In this document: positions 18,075 through 27,193 of the stretch, one piece after another
How the letters are laid out: each line of letters begins with the position of its first letter
Numbering within the stretch: position 1 is the first letter of the stretch
NCBI RefSeq assembly: GCF_004011865.1
Contig: NZ_RKLP01000001.1
Location: 496,001-560,000 of the forward strand
Length of the DNA: 64,000 nucleotides
Origin: Prescottella agglutinans
Lineage (GTDB): Bacteria > Actinomycetota > Actinomycetes > Mycobacteriales > Mycobacteriaceae
Direction of reading: 5' to 3'
Program-made: the position numbers and the translations under genes
Notes under the pieces: model-generated
What the model was told of the DNA's origin: nothing
Databases searched by the model: none
Seen by the model: only the letters and a program-made list of their open reading frames with translations

Positions 18075-18611
18075 CTACCAGGAAAGAGTGGGAGGTCCGC
18101 GGGTTCCGCCCGCGGCCCGGGCGATGCGCGAACTGGTGGGATCGACCCGGCGAACCACCGTGGGCGTCCAGCGCCGAACATCGGGCACCGGTGGCGTCGA
18201 CAGCACCGCGACGACGACGCGCACCACCGAGGCGATCACGCCGAGCAGTGCAGCCTCGGCCGCCCGGACCAGCACCGCGCCGACGGCGGTGGCCGCCGCG
18301 TGTGCCGCGATCATCTGCGGGGGCAGGTTCAGTCCGTGACCGTGATCGGAGGCCAGCGTCAGCGTGAAGTGCCCGATCCCCTGGCCTGCCGCGAGCACGG
18401 CGGCGAGGAGGACCAACGGATTGCAACGGCTGCGCACGGACGCGACGGCGGCACCGACCACCGCGCTCGCCGCGACCAGGAGCACGATCGATTCCTCGCT
18501 CGGTACGGCAGTCCCACCGCCGAGGCCGTGCGCCGCGATGCTGATCGCCCCCGACAGCGAACCGACGAACATGCCGCGCATGTGCGCGACGGCGTCGGCT
18601 CGGGAATTCAC
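18075..18611 (-). CDS. Membrane protein upstream of the PepSY gene
   Basis: 178 residues from ATG 18611. Four or five hydrophobic helices with glycine and alanine, and a histidine-containing segment GIGHFTLTLASDHGHGLN, then a basic C-terminal tail. The family is not recognised. It lies 154 bp upstream of the PepSY gene on the same strand and is divergent from the acyl-CoA synthetase gene. Histidines placed like those of the PepSY protein suggest the same metal-related pathway; this is inference from context. Confidence 0.65.
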   Translation of the reverse strand: MNSRADAVAHMRGMFVGSLSGAISIAAHGLGGGTAVPSEESIVLLVAASAVVGAAVASVRSRCNPLVLLAAVLAAGQGIGHFTLTLASDHGHGLNLPPQMIAAHAAATAVGAVLVRAAEAALLGVIASVVRVVVAVLSTPPVPDVRRWTPTVVRRVDPTSSRIARAAGGTRGPPTLSW

Positions 18612-18734
18612 CCCGCGAGATTAGCGCCTACTACTGCCATTAGTACATCGGCCGACTCGCGACGGAAGCGATCACCAACTGTGACGCGTATCACCATTAG
18701 GCTGAGGGGGCTGACGTCATCGATGGGAGCCACC

Positions 18735-20378
18735 ATGCAGGACGTTCTGACGAGGATCACCGACACGCTCAGCGCCGTACGAGTGATGCAGCGCTCCGGC
18801 CTCATCCCCTTCCCCCGCGTCGACCTGGGCGTCCGCGAGATTCTCGCGGTCGACAAGTACGGGCCCTTCGCCGGGTCGGTGCACGCCCACGCCGCACAGG
18901 ACCCCGACCGCGTCGCAATGATCGACGAACGTGGGCCCCTCACCTACCGCGAACTCGAGGAACGGTCCAACGCTATCGTCCGCGCGTGGCAGGCCGCCGG
19001 GATCGACGCCGACTCCACCGTCGGCGCGATGTGCCGCAATCACCGCGGCCTGTTACTGACGATGCTCGCCGCCGGGAAGTCCGGCGCGCGCCTGGTGCTC
19101 ATGAACACCGGCTTCGGCCGCCCCCAACTCGCCGACGTAGCCAAGCGGGAAGGTGTGCGCCACTTCGTGTTCGACAGCGAGTTCGCCGAGGTCGCCGACG
19201 CCTTGCCGTCCGACGTCACCCAGTTCCTGTCGTGGGTGGACGAACCCGTCCACACTCCTCCCGCAGAGACGCCGCCCCGCACCCTCGACGATCTCATCGC
19301 GGGACAGTCCTCCGAGGCGGTTCCCGCCCCGGAGGAACCGGGTGCATTCGTCCTCCTCACCAGCGGAACCACCGGCACCCCGAAGGGCGCGCCGCGCACT
19401 CACACCTCAATGTTCGCCTCCGCCCAGTTCCTGGATCGGATCCCGTTGCGCCCCAAGCAGACCATGCTCGTTCCCGCACCTGCGTTCCACGGCACCGGCG
19501 TCTCCCAACTAGTCCTGGGATTCGCACTCGAAAACACCATCGTGATGCAGCGCCGATTCGATCCCGAGACGACCGTGCGCCTGCTCGCCGAGCACCGCGC
19601 CGACACGCTCGTCCTGGTCCCGACGATGCTGCAGCGAATCGTCGACCTCGGACCCGACGTGCTCTCGCAGTACGACACCTCGAGCCTGAAGGTGATCTTC
19701 TCTGCCGGCTCGGCAATCTCCCCCGACCTGAGCATCCGCACCCAGCAGGCGTTCGGGAAGGTGCTCTACAACTTCTACGGCTCCACAGAGGTGGCCGCAG
19801 TCACCATCGCCACCCCCGACGACCTCGAACGCGCCCCCGGCACCGCGGGACGCGTCCCGGCCACGTGCCACATCGCCCTGTTCGACGACGACGGCAACCG
19901 CATCACCGAACCCGACGTGGTCGGACGCATCTTCGCCAGGAGCGGGCTGAGCTTCGAGGGTTACACCGACGGACGCGACAAGCAGCGCATCGACGGCATG
20001 CTCGCCACCGGCGACGTCGGACACTTCGACCGCGACGGACTGCTGTTCGTCGACGGCCGCGACGACGACATGATCGTCTCCGGCGGCGAGAACGTGTACC
20101 CGCTCGAGGTGGAGAACCTCATCTCCGAACGCCCCGACGTTCTCGATGTCGCGGTGATCGGCGTGGCGGACGACCAGTTCGGCCACCGACTTCGTGCGTT
20201 CGTCGTGCCCGCGCCGACGTCCGCCCGGGACGCGGACGAGATTCGTGCACACGTGAAGGCGAACCTGGCCCGGTACAAGGTGCCCCGAGATGTCGTCTTC
20301 ATCGAGGAGTTGCCCCGCAACACGACCGGCAAGGTGCTGCGGCGGGTGCTGATCGCGATGGAGATCGAGTCCGACTGA
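18735..20378 (+). CDS. Acyl-CoA synthetase (FadD-type AMP-forming ligase)
   Basis: 547 residues from ATG 18735, preceded by GGGAG at 6 nt; ATG 18723 is a less likely alternative. The adenylate-forming enzyme signature is complete: P-loop LLTSGTTGTPKGAPR, YGSTE (A5), the TGDVG segment and the C-terminal lysine motif LPRNTTGKVLRR. It would activate a carboxylic acid with ATP and CoA. The N-terminal region (VMQRSGLIPFPRVD) resembles mycobacterial FadD2/FadD12-type enzymes. Single transcription unit ending at a strong bidirectional terminator. Confidence 0.9.
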   Translation: MQDVLTRITDTLSAVRVMQRSGLIPFPRVDLGVREILAVDKYGPFAGSVHAHAAQDPDRVAMIDERGPLTYRELEERSNAIVRAWQAAGIDADSTVGAMCRNHRGLLLTMLAAGKSGARLVLMNTGFGRPQLADVAKREGVRHFVFDSEFAEVADALPSDVTQFLSWVDEPVHTPPAETPPRTLDDLIAGQSSEAVPAPEEPGAFVLLTSGTTGTPKGAPRTHTSMFASAQFLDRIPLRPKQTMLVPAPAFHGTGVSQLVLGFALENTIVMQRRFDPETTVRLLAEHRADTLVLVPTMLQRIVDLGPDVLSQYDTSSLKVIFSAGSAISPDLSIRTQQAFGKVLYNFYGSTEVAAVTIATPDDLERAPGTAGRVPATCHIALFDDDGNRITEPDVVGRIFARSGLSFEGYTDGRDKQRIDGMLATGDVGHFDRDGLLFVDGRDDDMIVSGGENVYPLEVENLISERPDVLDVAVIGVADDQFGHRLRAFVVPAPTSARDADEIRAHVKANLARYKVPRDVVFIEELPRNTTGKVLRRVLIAMEIESD

Positions 20379-20501
20379 TGTTCGATCGCACCGGAACCGC
20401 ACCGAGCGAGCCGCTGCTCCCGAAACGACCCGCCGCACCCCCGATCGCGCGTGCGGGAGACCAATTCGGGAGCGAGGTCGCGAACTGACCCCCACATGCA
20501 C

Positions 20502-20537
20502 GAAGGCCCGGAAGTCCAACTGGACTTCCGGGCCTTC
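20502..20537. terminator. Strong bidirectional terminator
   Basis: Perfect 16-bp stem (20502-20517 with 20522-20537) and a 4-base loop AACT, followed by CTTT on the plus strand. It separates the acyl-CoA synthetase gene from the minus-strand tRNA gene and can serve both. Confidence 0.9.
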
Positions 20538-20542
20538 TTTAG

Positions 20543-20616
20543 TAGCGGGGACAGGATTTGAACCTGCGACCTCTGGGTTATGAGCCCAGCGAGCTACCGA
20601 GCTGCTCCACCCCGCG
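20543..20616 (-). tRNA. Initiator tRNA-Met (CAU)
   Basis: The minus strand folds into a 74-nt cloverleaf with anticodon CAU (loop CTCATAA). The three consecutive G-C pairs in the anticodon stem and the unpaired C1 opposite position 72 are the hallmarks of initiator tRNA. The acceptor reads CGCGGGG with CCCCGC. The 3' CCA is not encoded. Confidence 0.95.
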
Positions 20617-20714
20617 ATGCATGAACGAAGTTACACGAGCGGGCGAACCGAATGCAAATCGCCTGCAGCGGGCCCGATTCGACGCACATCCCCGCCCCCG
20701 ACACCGACATCCGA

Positions 20715-20767
20715 GTGACGCAGTTCACGAAAACTCGGTAATCCATCTCACATAACGAGCATGTAAC
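20715..20767 (+). promoter_or_regulatory. Candidate CRP-type and MtrA-type sites upstream of rpf
   Basis: GTGA-N6-TCAC at 20715-20728 (GTGACGCAGTTCAC) matches the CRP/GlxR core. About 25 bp on, two TAAC units at 20753 and 20764 are spaced by exactly 11 bp, resembling MtrA direct repeats. Both regulators are known to control rpf genes in mycobacteria or corynebacteria. The sites lie about 305-355 bp before the rpf start. Confidence 0.55.
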
Positions 20768-21628
<861 letters not shown>

Positions 21629-21652
21629 GACTTGTATTTCGCAGCGCCGAAA

Positions 21653-21685
21653 CCGGTGGGGCGGCCGCCACGGCCGCCCCACCGG
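21653..21685 (+). terminator. Terminator after rpf
   Basis: Perfect 15-bp stem, arms 21653-21667 and 21671-21685, loop CCA, followed by CGTTTCC; 24 bp after the rpf stop. Confidence 0.88.
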
Positions 21686-21801
21686 CGTTTCCGGTCGTCC
21701 GGTTCGGCGACTATCGCTTCGATGCCTCTCACCCGGACGGATGCGCAGGGTGCAACTCAGCCCCGGGTGCGAGTGAGGTCGAGGGTTCAGGCCGGTTCCG
21801 C

Positions 21802-22152
21802 TCAGAGTGCGTGAGGGATGTCGTCGTCCTCGTCGGCGTCCCAGGGCCGGACAGCGATCTGATGGAGCAGCCAGTGCGGATTCACCCAGGTGGCCCAGTT
21901 CCGCCTGAGCCATCCGATATCGATGAGTCCGGCCCCTTCGCGGGGCCTGCACTCTCGCGGCAGCACTTGGAAGACCAGTCCGGCCTTGTACCCGCCGACC
22001 ACCCACAACTCGCAGCCGCTGTCGGGCTCCCGGGTCTCGGCGATCATGAGTTCGACGTGATCCGCGCCGTGCGGCGCGCCGACGATCCGCAGCCTGTCGC
22101 CTCGCACCAGATCGGCGTCGTAGTCCTCGAGCAGCACGGCCTCTCCCCACAT
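21802..22152 (-). CDS. Small conserved hypothetical protein
   Basis: 116 residues from ATG 22152. It is soluble and acidic, with beta-strand-like segments (GDRLRIVGAPHGADHVELMIAE, CELWVVGGYKAGLVFQVLP), a tryptophan-rich stretch (GWLRRNWATWVNPHWLL) and an acidic C-terminus. I do not recognise the family. No clear Shine-Dalgarno precedes the ATG; a GTG inside the frame after GGGGAGAGG is too close to it to be convincing. It follows the UPF0182 terminator on the same strand and is convergent with rpf. Confidence 0.6.
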   Translation of the reverse strand: MWGEAVLLEDYDADLVRGDRLRIVGAPHGADHVELMIAETREPDSGCELWVVGGYKAGLVFQVLPRECRPREGAGLIDIGWLRRNWATWVNPHWLLHQIAVRPWDADEDDDIPHAL

Positions 22153-22199
22153 CGGCTAGGTATCGACACACATTCGGCAGGCACACCCTAGCCCCGCAA

Positions 22200-22246
22200 C
22201 TGAAGGGACCCTCCGCGCGCTCGCAGCGCACGAAGGGTCCCTTCAG
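22200..22246 (-). terminator. Terminator of the UPF0182 gene
   Basis: Perfect 13-bp outer stem (22200-22212 with 22234-22246) enclosing a smaller GCGC-GCGC stem, beginning 36 bp after the stop of the minus-strand UPF0182 gene. Confidence 0.85.
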
Positions 22247-22281
22247 CTCTCGCCGGTCCTCGGTTCCTGGCGGCGAACCGT

Positions 22282-25212
22282 CTAGCCGCCGGCCTTCTGG
22301 TACGCCTCGACCGCCTTCTGCAGCTGCGCGAGCGCGTCGCCGTAGGCCTTGAAGTCGCCGCCCTGCTGCGCCGACTGCAGATTCGCCAGCGCCGCATCCA
22401 ACTGCGCGACCGCCGCGGCCTTGTCCGGGGTCTGACCGGGCGCCGGCGGCGCGGGTGTCGCCGGCGACGTCGTCTGACCGGCGTTCTGCTCCGGCGACGG
22501 TGCGGTCTCACCGCTCGGCGCAGTCGCGACGTTGCCGGTCCCCGACCCGAACACCTGATCCAGCGCCTCGGCCAACGTCGGCGCGTAGCCGACCTTGATG
22601 CCGTTGGTGTCGGTGAAGCTCACCATGACGCGCGCCAGCTGCGGGAACGCGTTCGGCGAATTCCGCTGCGTGTAGATCGGTTCGACGTACAGGATGCCGC
22701 CGTCCGCGATCGGCAACGTCAGCAGGTTGCCGTACTGGATCTTGTTGGACTGCTTGAGCAGCGACAACTCGCTCGCCACGCGCGGATTCGACGTCATCGC
22801 CGACTGCGCCTGCTGCGGACCCTGCGTCTGCGTCTCCGTCGGCAACTGGAGCACCGTGAACTTGCCGTAGTTCTCCGGATCCGACTGCACCGAGATGTAC
22901 GCCGACAGCAGCTCACGCTGGTAGCCGACCATCGGGCTGGTCAGCACGAACTGCGGCTTGGCCGTCTTCGGGTTGCCGGACAGCACGTAGTACGGCGGCT
23001 GGTTCTTGTCCGTGTCGACCGTCGGGTCGCTCGGCACCGACCAGAACGCGTTGTTGCCGAAGAACACGCCGGGATCGTCGACGTGGTACTTCGAGAGCAT
23101 CTCGCGCTGCACCTTGAACAGGTCCTCCGGGTACCGGAAGTGCGACTGCAGATCGGCCGAGACCTCCGACTTGGGCTTGACCGTGTCCGGGAAGACACCC
23201 ATCCACGCCTTGAGCACCGGATCCTGGTCGTCCACCTGGTACAGCGTGACGGTGCCGTCGTACGCGTCGACGGTCGCCTTCACCGAGTTCCGGATGTACG
23301 ACACCTCCTTCTTCGGCAGCATCCGCCCGGTCGCCTGGTTGGTGCTGTCCTGCACCAGTCCCTCGAGCGACGAGCGCTGCGCGTACGGGTAGTTGTCGAG
23401 CGTGGTGTACGCGTCGACGATCCACTGCATGCGTCCGTCCACGACGGCCGGGTAGACCGTGCCGTCAGTGGTCAGCCACGGTGCCACCTTGTTGACGCGC
23501 TCCGCCGGATCACGGTTGTAGATGATCTTCGAATCCGACCCGATCGCACCCGAGAACAGGATGTTGCGCTCGGTGTACTTGGCCGCGAACGCCAACCGGT
23601 TGAACCAGTTGCCGATCCCGACGCCGCCCTCACCGGTGTAGGTGTACTTCTGGTCGTCGGTGTCGTACTCGCGGGGCGCGCTGCCCGGCGTACCGCCGAC
23701 GATCGCGTAGTCGGCATCCGAGGCCGCGATCACCGGGCCGTAGTAGATGCGCGGGTTCTCGACCTCGAGCGCCTTGTCGGCGGGCTTGGTCGTGAGGTCG
23801 CTGACGCTGTAGATCGGGTAGCCACCGGTGTTGTTCTGGACGTCACCGCTCACCGCCGTCACCTGGTTGGCGTAGGCGGCCACGAAACCGTTGCCGTGCG
23901 TGTAGACGGTGTGCTTGTTGATCCAGTCCGTCTGGTTGCCCTGCAGGCTCGACGGGGACAGCTCGCGTGCGGCGACGACGAAGTCGCGCAGTTCGCCGTT
24001 CATGTCGTACCGGTCGATGTTGAGCGACTTGGGGAACGCGTAGAAGTTCTTGAGCTGCTGCTGCGCCGTGAACGTCGGCGACAGGATGTTCGGGTCGAGC
24101 AGTCGCGTGTTCGCGATCGTGGTGACGTCCGACGGCACGTTCTTGGGCTGTTCCTCCGCCTTGCCCGAGTACGGCACGTATTCGACGGTCTCGTCGGTGA
24201 TCCCGTACGCCTGCCGTGTCGCCGCGATGTTGCGCTCGATGTAGGCGCGTTCCTTGTCGGCCGCGTTCGGCTTGACCGAGAACTGCTCGACGATCAGCGG
24301 GTACACCGCGCCGACGAGGATCGACGAGAACACCAGCAGGACCACCGCCATCGCGGGGATCCGCAGGTCGCGCAGGAAGATCGCCGCGAAGAACGCGATG
24401 GCGCAGATGATCGCGATCGCCATCAGGATCAGCTTGGCCGGCAGGACCGCGTTGATGTCGGTGTAGCCGGCACCGGTGAACGTGGGCTCCTTGCGGCTGC
24501 TGAACAGCAGCGCGTACCGGTCGAACCAGTAGGAGACGGCCTTGAGTAGCACGAACGTGCCGGCCAGGATGGCCAACTGCACGCGCGCCGACCGCGTCAG
24601 CGCGCCCTGCCGCCCGCTCAGCCGCAGGCCACCGAAGATGTAGTGCGTGATCAGGCTCGCGAAGAACGCGATGACGACCGCGACGAAGAGCCAGTTCAGC
24701 ACGAACTGGTAGAAGGGCAGATCGAACGCGTAGAAACCGATGTCCTTGCCGAACTGCGGATCGGTGACGCCGAACGAGTCGCCGTTGAAGAACATCTGCA
24801 CCGTCGCCCAACTGGCCTGGCCGACCAGGCCGGCGAACAGGCCGATCACGACGGGGATGCCGATTCCGAACAGCTTCTGTCGCGTCATCACGGCGGTGCG
24901 GTACCGCGCCACGGGATCGTTCGCGCCCGGCGACGGCAGGAACATCGGCCGCGACCGGTAGGCCAGCAGCAGCGCCAGCCAGACGATCGCACCGACGACC
25001 AACCCGACGATCACGAACAGCGCCAATCGGGTGAAGATCACCTTGCTGAAGACGCCACGGAAGTCGACCTCACCGAACCACAACCAGTCGGTGTAGATGT
25101 CGATGAACCGGGGGCCGATCAGCAGCAGTGCCGCGGCGATCAACGCCAGGATCAGCAGCACGCGTGTGCGTTTCGACAACGAAGGTAATCCGGCGGGGGG
25201 CCGCATGCCCAC
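22282..25212 (-). CDS. UPF0182 family large membrane protein (Rv3193c-like)
   Basis: 976 residues from GTG 25212 (VGMRPPAGLP), with GGGAG at 6 nt; mycobacterial homologues also begin MGMRP. Seven hydrophobic helices occupy roughly the first 310 residues (first helix VLLILALIAAALLLIG). A very large extracytoplasmic domain of about 570 residues follows, with conserved YVEPIYTQ and PYYVLSGNP segments, then a Pro/Ala/Gln linker and a short helical tail. UPF0182 proteins are universal in actinobacteria and their function is not established. Confidence 0.92.
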   Translation of the reverse strand: MGMRPPAGLPSLSKRTRVLLILALIAAALLLIGPRFIDIYTDWLWFGEVDFRGVFSKVIFTRLALFVIVGLVVGAIVWLALLLAYRSRPMFLPSPGANDPVARYRTAVMTRQKLFGIGIPVVIGLFAGLVGQASWATVQMFFNGDSFGVTDPQFGKDIGFYAFDLPFYQFVLNWLFVAVVIAFFASLITHYIFGGLRLSGRQGALTRSARVQLAILAGTFVLLKAVSYWFDRYALLFSSRKEPTFTGAGYTDINAVLPAKLILMAIAIICAIAFFAAIFLRDLRIPAMAVVLLVFSSILVGAVYPLIVEQFSVKPNAADKERAYIERNIAATRQAYGITDETVEYVPYSGKAEEQPKNVPSDVTTIANTRLLDPNILSPTFTAQQQLKNFYAFPKSLNIDRYDMNGELRDFVVAARELSPSSLQGNQTDWINKHTVYTHGNGFVAAYANQVTAVSGDVQNNTGGYPIYSVSDLTTKPADKALEVENPRIYYGPVIAASDADYAIVGGTPGSAPREYDTDDQKYTYTGEGGVGIGNWFNRLAFAAKYTERNILFSGAIGSDSKIIYNRDPAERVNKVAPWLTTDGTVYPAVVDGRMQWIVDAYTTLDNYPYAQRSSLEGLVQDSTNQATGRMLPKKEVSYIRNSVKATVDAYDGTVTLYQVDDQDPVLKAWMGVFPDTVKPKSEVSADLQSHFRYPEDLFKVQREMLSKYHVDDPGVFFGNNAFWSVPSDPTVDTDKNQPPYYVLSGNPKTAKPQFVLTSPMVGYQRELLSAYISVQSDPENYGKFTVLQLPTETQTQGPQQAQSAMTSNPRVASELSLLKQSNKIQYGNLLTLPIADGGILYVEPIYTQRNSPNAFPQLARVMVSFTDTNGIKVGYAPTLAEALDQVFGSGTGNVATAPSGETAPSPEQNAGQTTSPATPAPPAPGQTPDKAAAVAQLDAALANLQSAQQGGDFKAYGDALAQLQKAVEAYQKAGG

Positions 25213-25374
25213 TTGCCACTCCCAACAATCCGGCGACGCCTTCGCGCCGCAGCCAATGCACCGTCCAGCGTCACCTGAGAGTGACCGTTTCGTCCCACTC
25301 TACGTAACCAGTGGGCGTCGGGAGCACCACGACCGACGAGTACCGGTGCGGTCCCCTGGTGCAAGGATAAGTAC

Positions 25375-26016
25375 GTGATCGATAGTGATGGCGTATTCCA
25401 CGGGGATGACCCGTTCAGAGGCAACCCGAACGTGAGCCTGTCCGACGAGTCCCTGCGCAGATGCGTGCACGAGGTGATCGACTTCGTCGACGCGGGCGGA
25501 TGGGGCCAACCGCCCACGATGTTCGCGATCGTTCCGACCGCGCTCGTCGCCGCCGCCGAGCCGTCACTGCTCGATCAGCTGGACGCCGGCGCCGAACTCA
25601 CGCCGATCGAACAGGGTGCGCTGCCCGACGACGTCGAGGGCGGCTCCCCGGCGCTCGACGAGTTCCTCGCCACCACCACCTGGCCGTCCGAGGTGGTCGG
25701 CTGCGCGCTGGTGCAGGAGATCGTCGTCCTGCCGCCGGAGGCCGAATCCGACCTCGACGACACCCTCGCCCCGCTGCTCGCCGACCGGCACGCGGCGGAG
25801 GAGGCCGCGCGTGCCGCCGCGGAGGAGCACCCGGAGCGTCGGGAGGCGCGGCTGATCGCGGCGGTGCTGCGGGACGGGCCCTCGATCGCGCTGCTGCAAC
25901 TGCGCCCCACCGACGACGACGACCCGTTCGCCGGCGTCGAACTGCGCACCTACGACAACCTCGCGCCCGGCGTCGTCGCCGCGCTGTACGCGACGCTCGA
26001 CGCCGACGAGGAGTAG
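25375..26016 (+). CDS. PPA1309 family protein
   Basis: 213 residues from GTG 25375, with AAGGA 8-9 nt upstream. Characteristic segments are LRRCVHEVIDFVDAGGWGQPPTMFAIVPTA, TWPSEVVGCALVQEIVVLPPEAE and LRDGPSIALLQLRP. These identify the actinobacterial PPA1309 family, soluble proteins of unknown function consistently encoded between UPF0182 and the PDZ protease. Both flanking genes are on the minus strand. Confidence 0.85.
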   Translation: MIDSDGVFHGDDPFRGNPNVSLSDESLRRCVHEVIDFVDAGGWGQPPTMFAIVPTALVAAAEPSLLDQLDAGAELTPIEQGALPDDVEGGSPALDEFLATTTWPSEVVGCALVQEIVVLPPEAESDLDDTLAPLLADRHAAEEAARAAAEEHPERREARLIAAVLRDGPSIALLQLRPTDDDDPFAGVELRTYDNLAPGVVAALYATLDADEE

Positions 26017-26019
26017 TCC

Positions 26020-27081
26020 CTAGCAGGCCGGTGCGGTGCCGCCGGAGTTGATGGTGGCGAGGGCGTCGACCGCGCCGCCGAGGGTCTCGACCTTCACCAG
26101 GTCGATGCCGTCCGGCTTGTTCGCGCGGGCCTCGTCGCAGTTCTTCGCCGGGACCAGGAATGTGGTCGCGCCCGCCTCCTGCGCGGCAATCATCTTGTAC
26201 GGGATGCCGCCGATCGGCCCCACGTCACCGTCGGGGTCGATCGTGCCGGTGCCCGCGACGAACTTGCCGCCGTTGATCTCGCCGGGGCTCAGCTTGTCGA
26301 CCACCGCGAGGCTGAACATCAGGCCGGCCGACGGGCCGCCGATGTCGGCGAGGTTGAAGTCGACGGTGAACGGCACGTTCGGCACCTGCTTGGCATTGAC
26401 GCCGAGGTAGCCCTTGGTGGTGTCCTGCCCGCCATCGGTGTCGGGCCGGGAGCCGAGCGTGATCGGGGCGGTCGACTCGACGCCGTCCCGCTGGTACGTC
26501 ACCTGCACGGTGGTGCCGGGCGCGGCCGAGCCGATCACGTCCTGCAGCCCGGTCAGCGTGTCCACGGGAGTGCCGTCGATCCGCAGCAGCAGGTCGCCGT
26601 CCCGGAGCACCGACGCGGCCGGCCCGTCGGCGCTGACGGTCGTCACTTCCAGCGCCACCGGCAGACGGAGGTACCGCAGCGCCGCCAGTTCGGCACTGTT
26701 CTCGGACTTCTCGAACTGCGCGGTGTTCTCTTCCTGGACCTCGTCCTTCGACTTCTGCGGCGGGTACACCTCTTCGCGGGGCACCAGGCCCTGCCGACCA
26801 CTCGCCCACAGGCCGAGGGCGTCGAACAGCGTCAGCTTGTCGCGCACCGCGACCGTCGTCATGTTGAGGTTGCCGCTCGTCGGGTCGACCGGGGTGCCGT
26901 CGATCTCGACGACGGGCTTGCGCACGATCTCGCCGTCCACGTCGACGTCGGCCTCACCGAGGGTGTTGACGGTCGGACCGGGACCGAGCGCGACGAACGG
27001 CACGCGGACCGTCGTCCCGAGAATTCCGAGCGCCACGACCGGGGCCAACGCTGCCAACAGGGTCACCATCCGACGGTTCAC
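26020..27081 (-). CDS. PDZ and Lon-like serine protease, membrane anchored
   Basis: 353 residues from GTG 27081 (VNRRMVTLLAAL), matching the start of mycobacterial Rv3194c. One N-terminal membrane helix (about 5-22) is followed by an extracytoplasmic region, a PDZ domain (about 145-210) and a C-terminal Lon-type proteolytic domain. The Ser-Lys dyad is visible: Ser251 in GGPSAGLMFS and Lys296 in GIPYKMIAA. It probably cleaves membrane or exported proteins; substrates are unknown. It is convergent with PPA1309 and divergent from the zincin-like gene. Confidence 0.9.
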   Translation of the reverse strand: MNRRMVTLLAALAPVVALGILGTTVRVPFVALGPGPTVNTLGEADVDVDGEIVRKPVVEIDGTPVDPTSGNLNMTTVAVRDKLTLFDALGLWASGRQGLVPREEVYPPQKSKDEVQEENTAQFEKSENSAELAALRYLRLPVALEVTTVSADGPAASVLRDGDLLLRIDGTPVDTLTGLQDVIGSAAPGTTVQVTYQRDGVESTAPITLGSRPDTDGGQDTTKGYLGVNAKQVPNVPFTVDFNLADIGGPSAGLMFSLAVVDKLSPGEINGGKFVAGTGTIDPDGDVGPIGGIPYKMIAAQEAGATTFLVPAKNCDEARANKPDGIDLVKVETLGGAVDALATINSGGTAPAC

Positions 27082-27193
27082 CAGGCCCAGGATAGAGCGC
27101 CGACCGGGATGCTCCCCGTCCCCCCACCGGCTGTTCGCCGTCAGCGTGATCTCCGCACGGGCCATGGCCCGTCTCGCCTTGTACCGTTGAACT

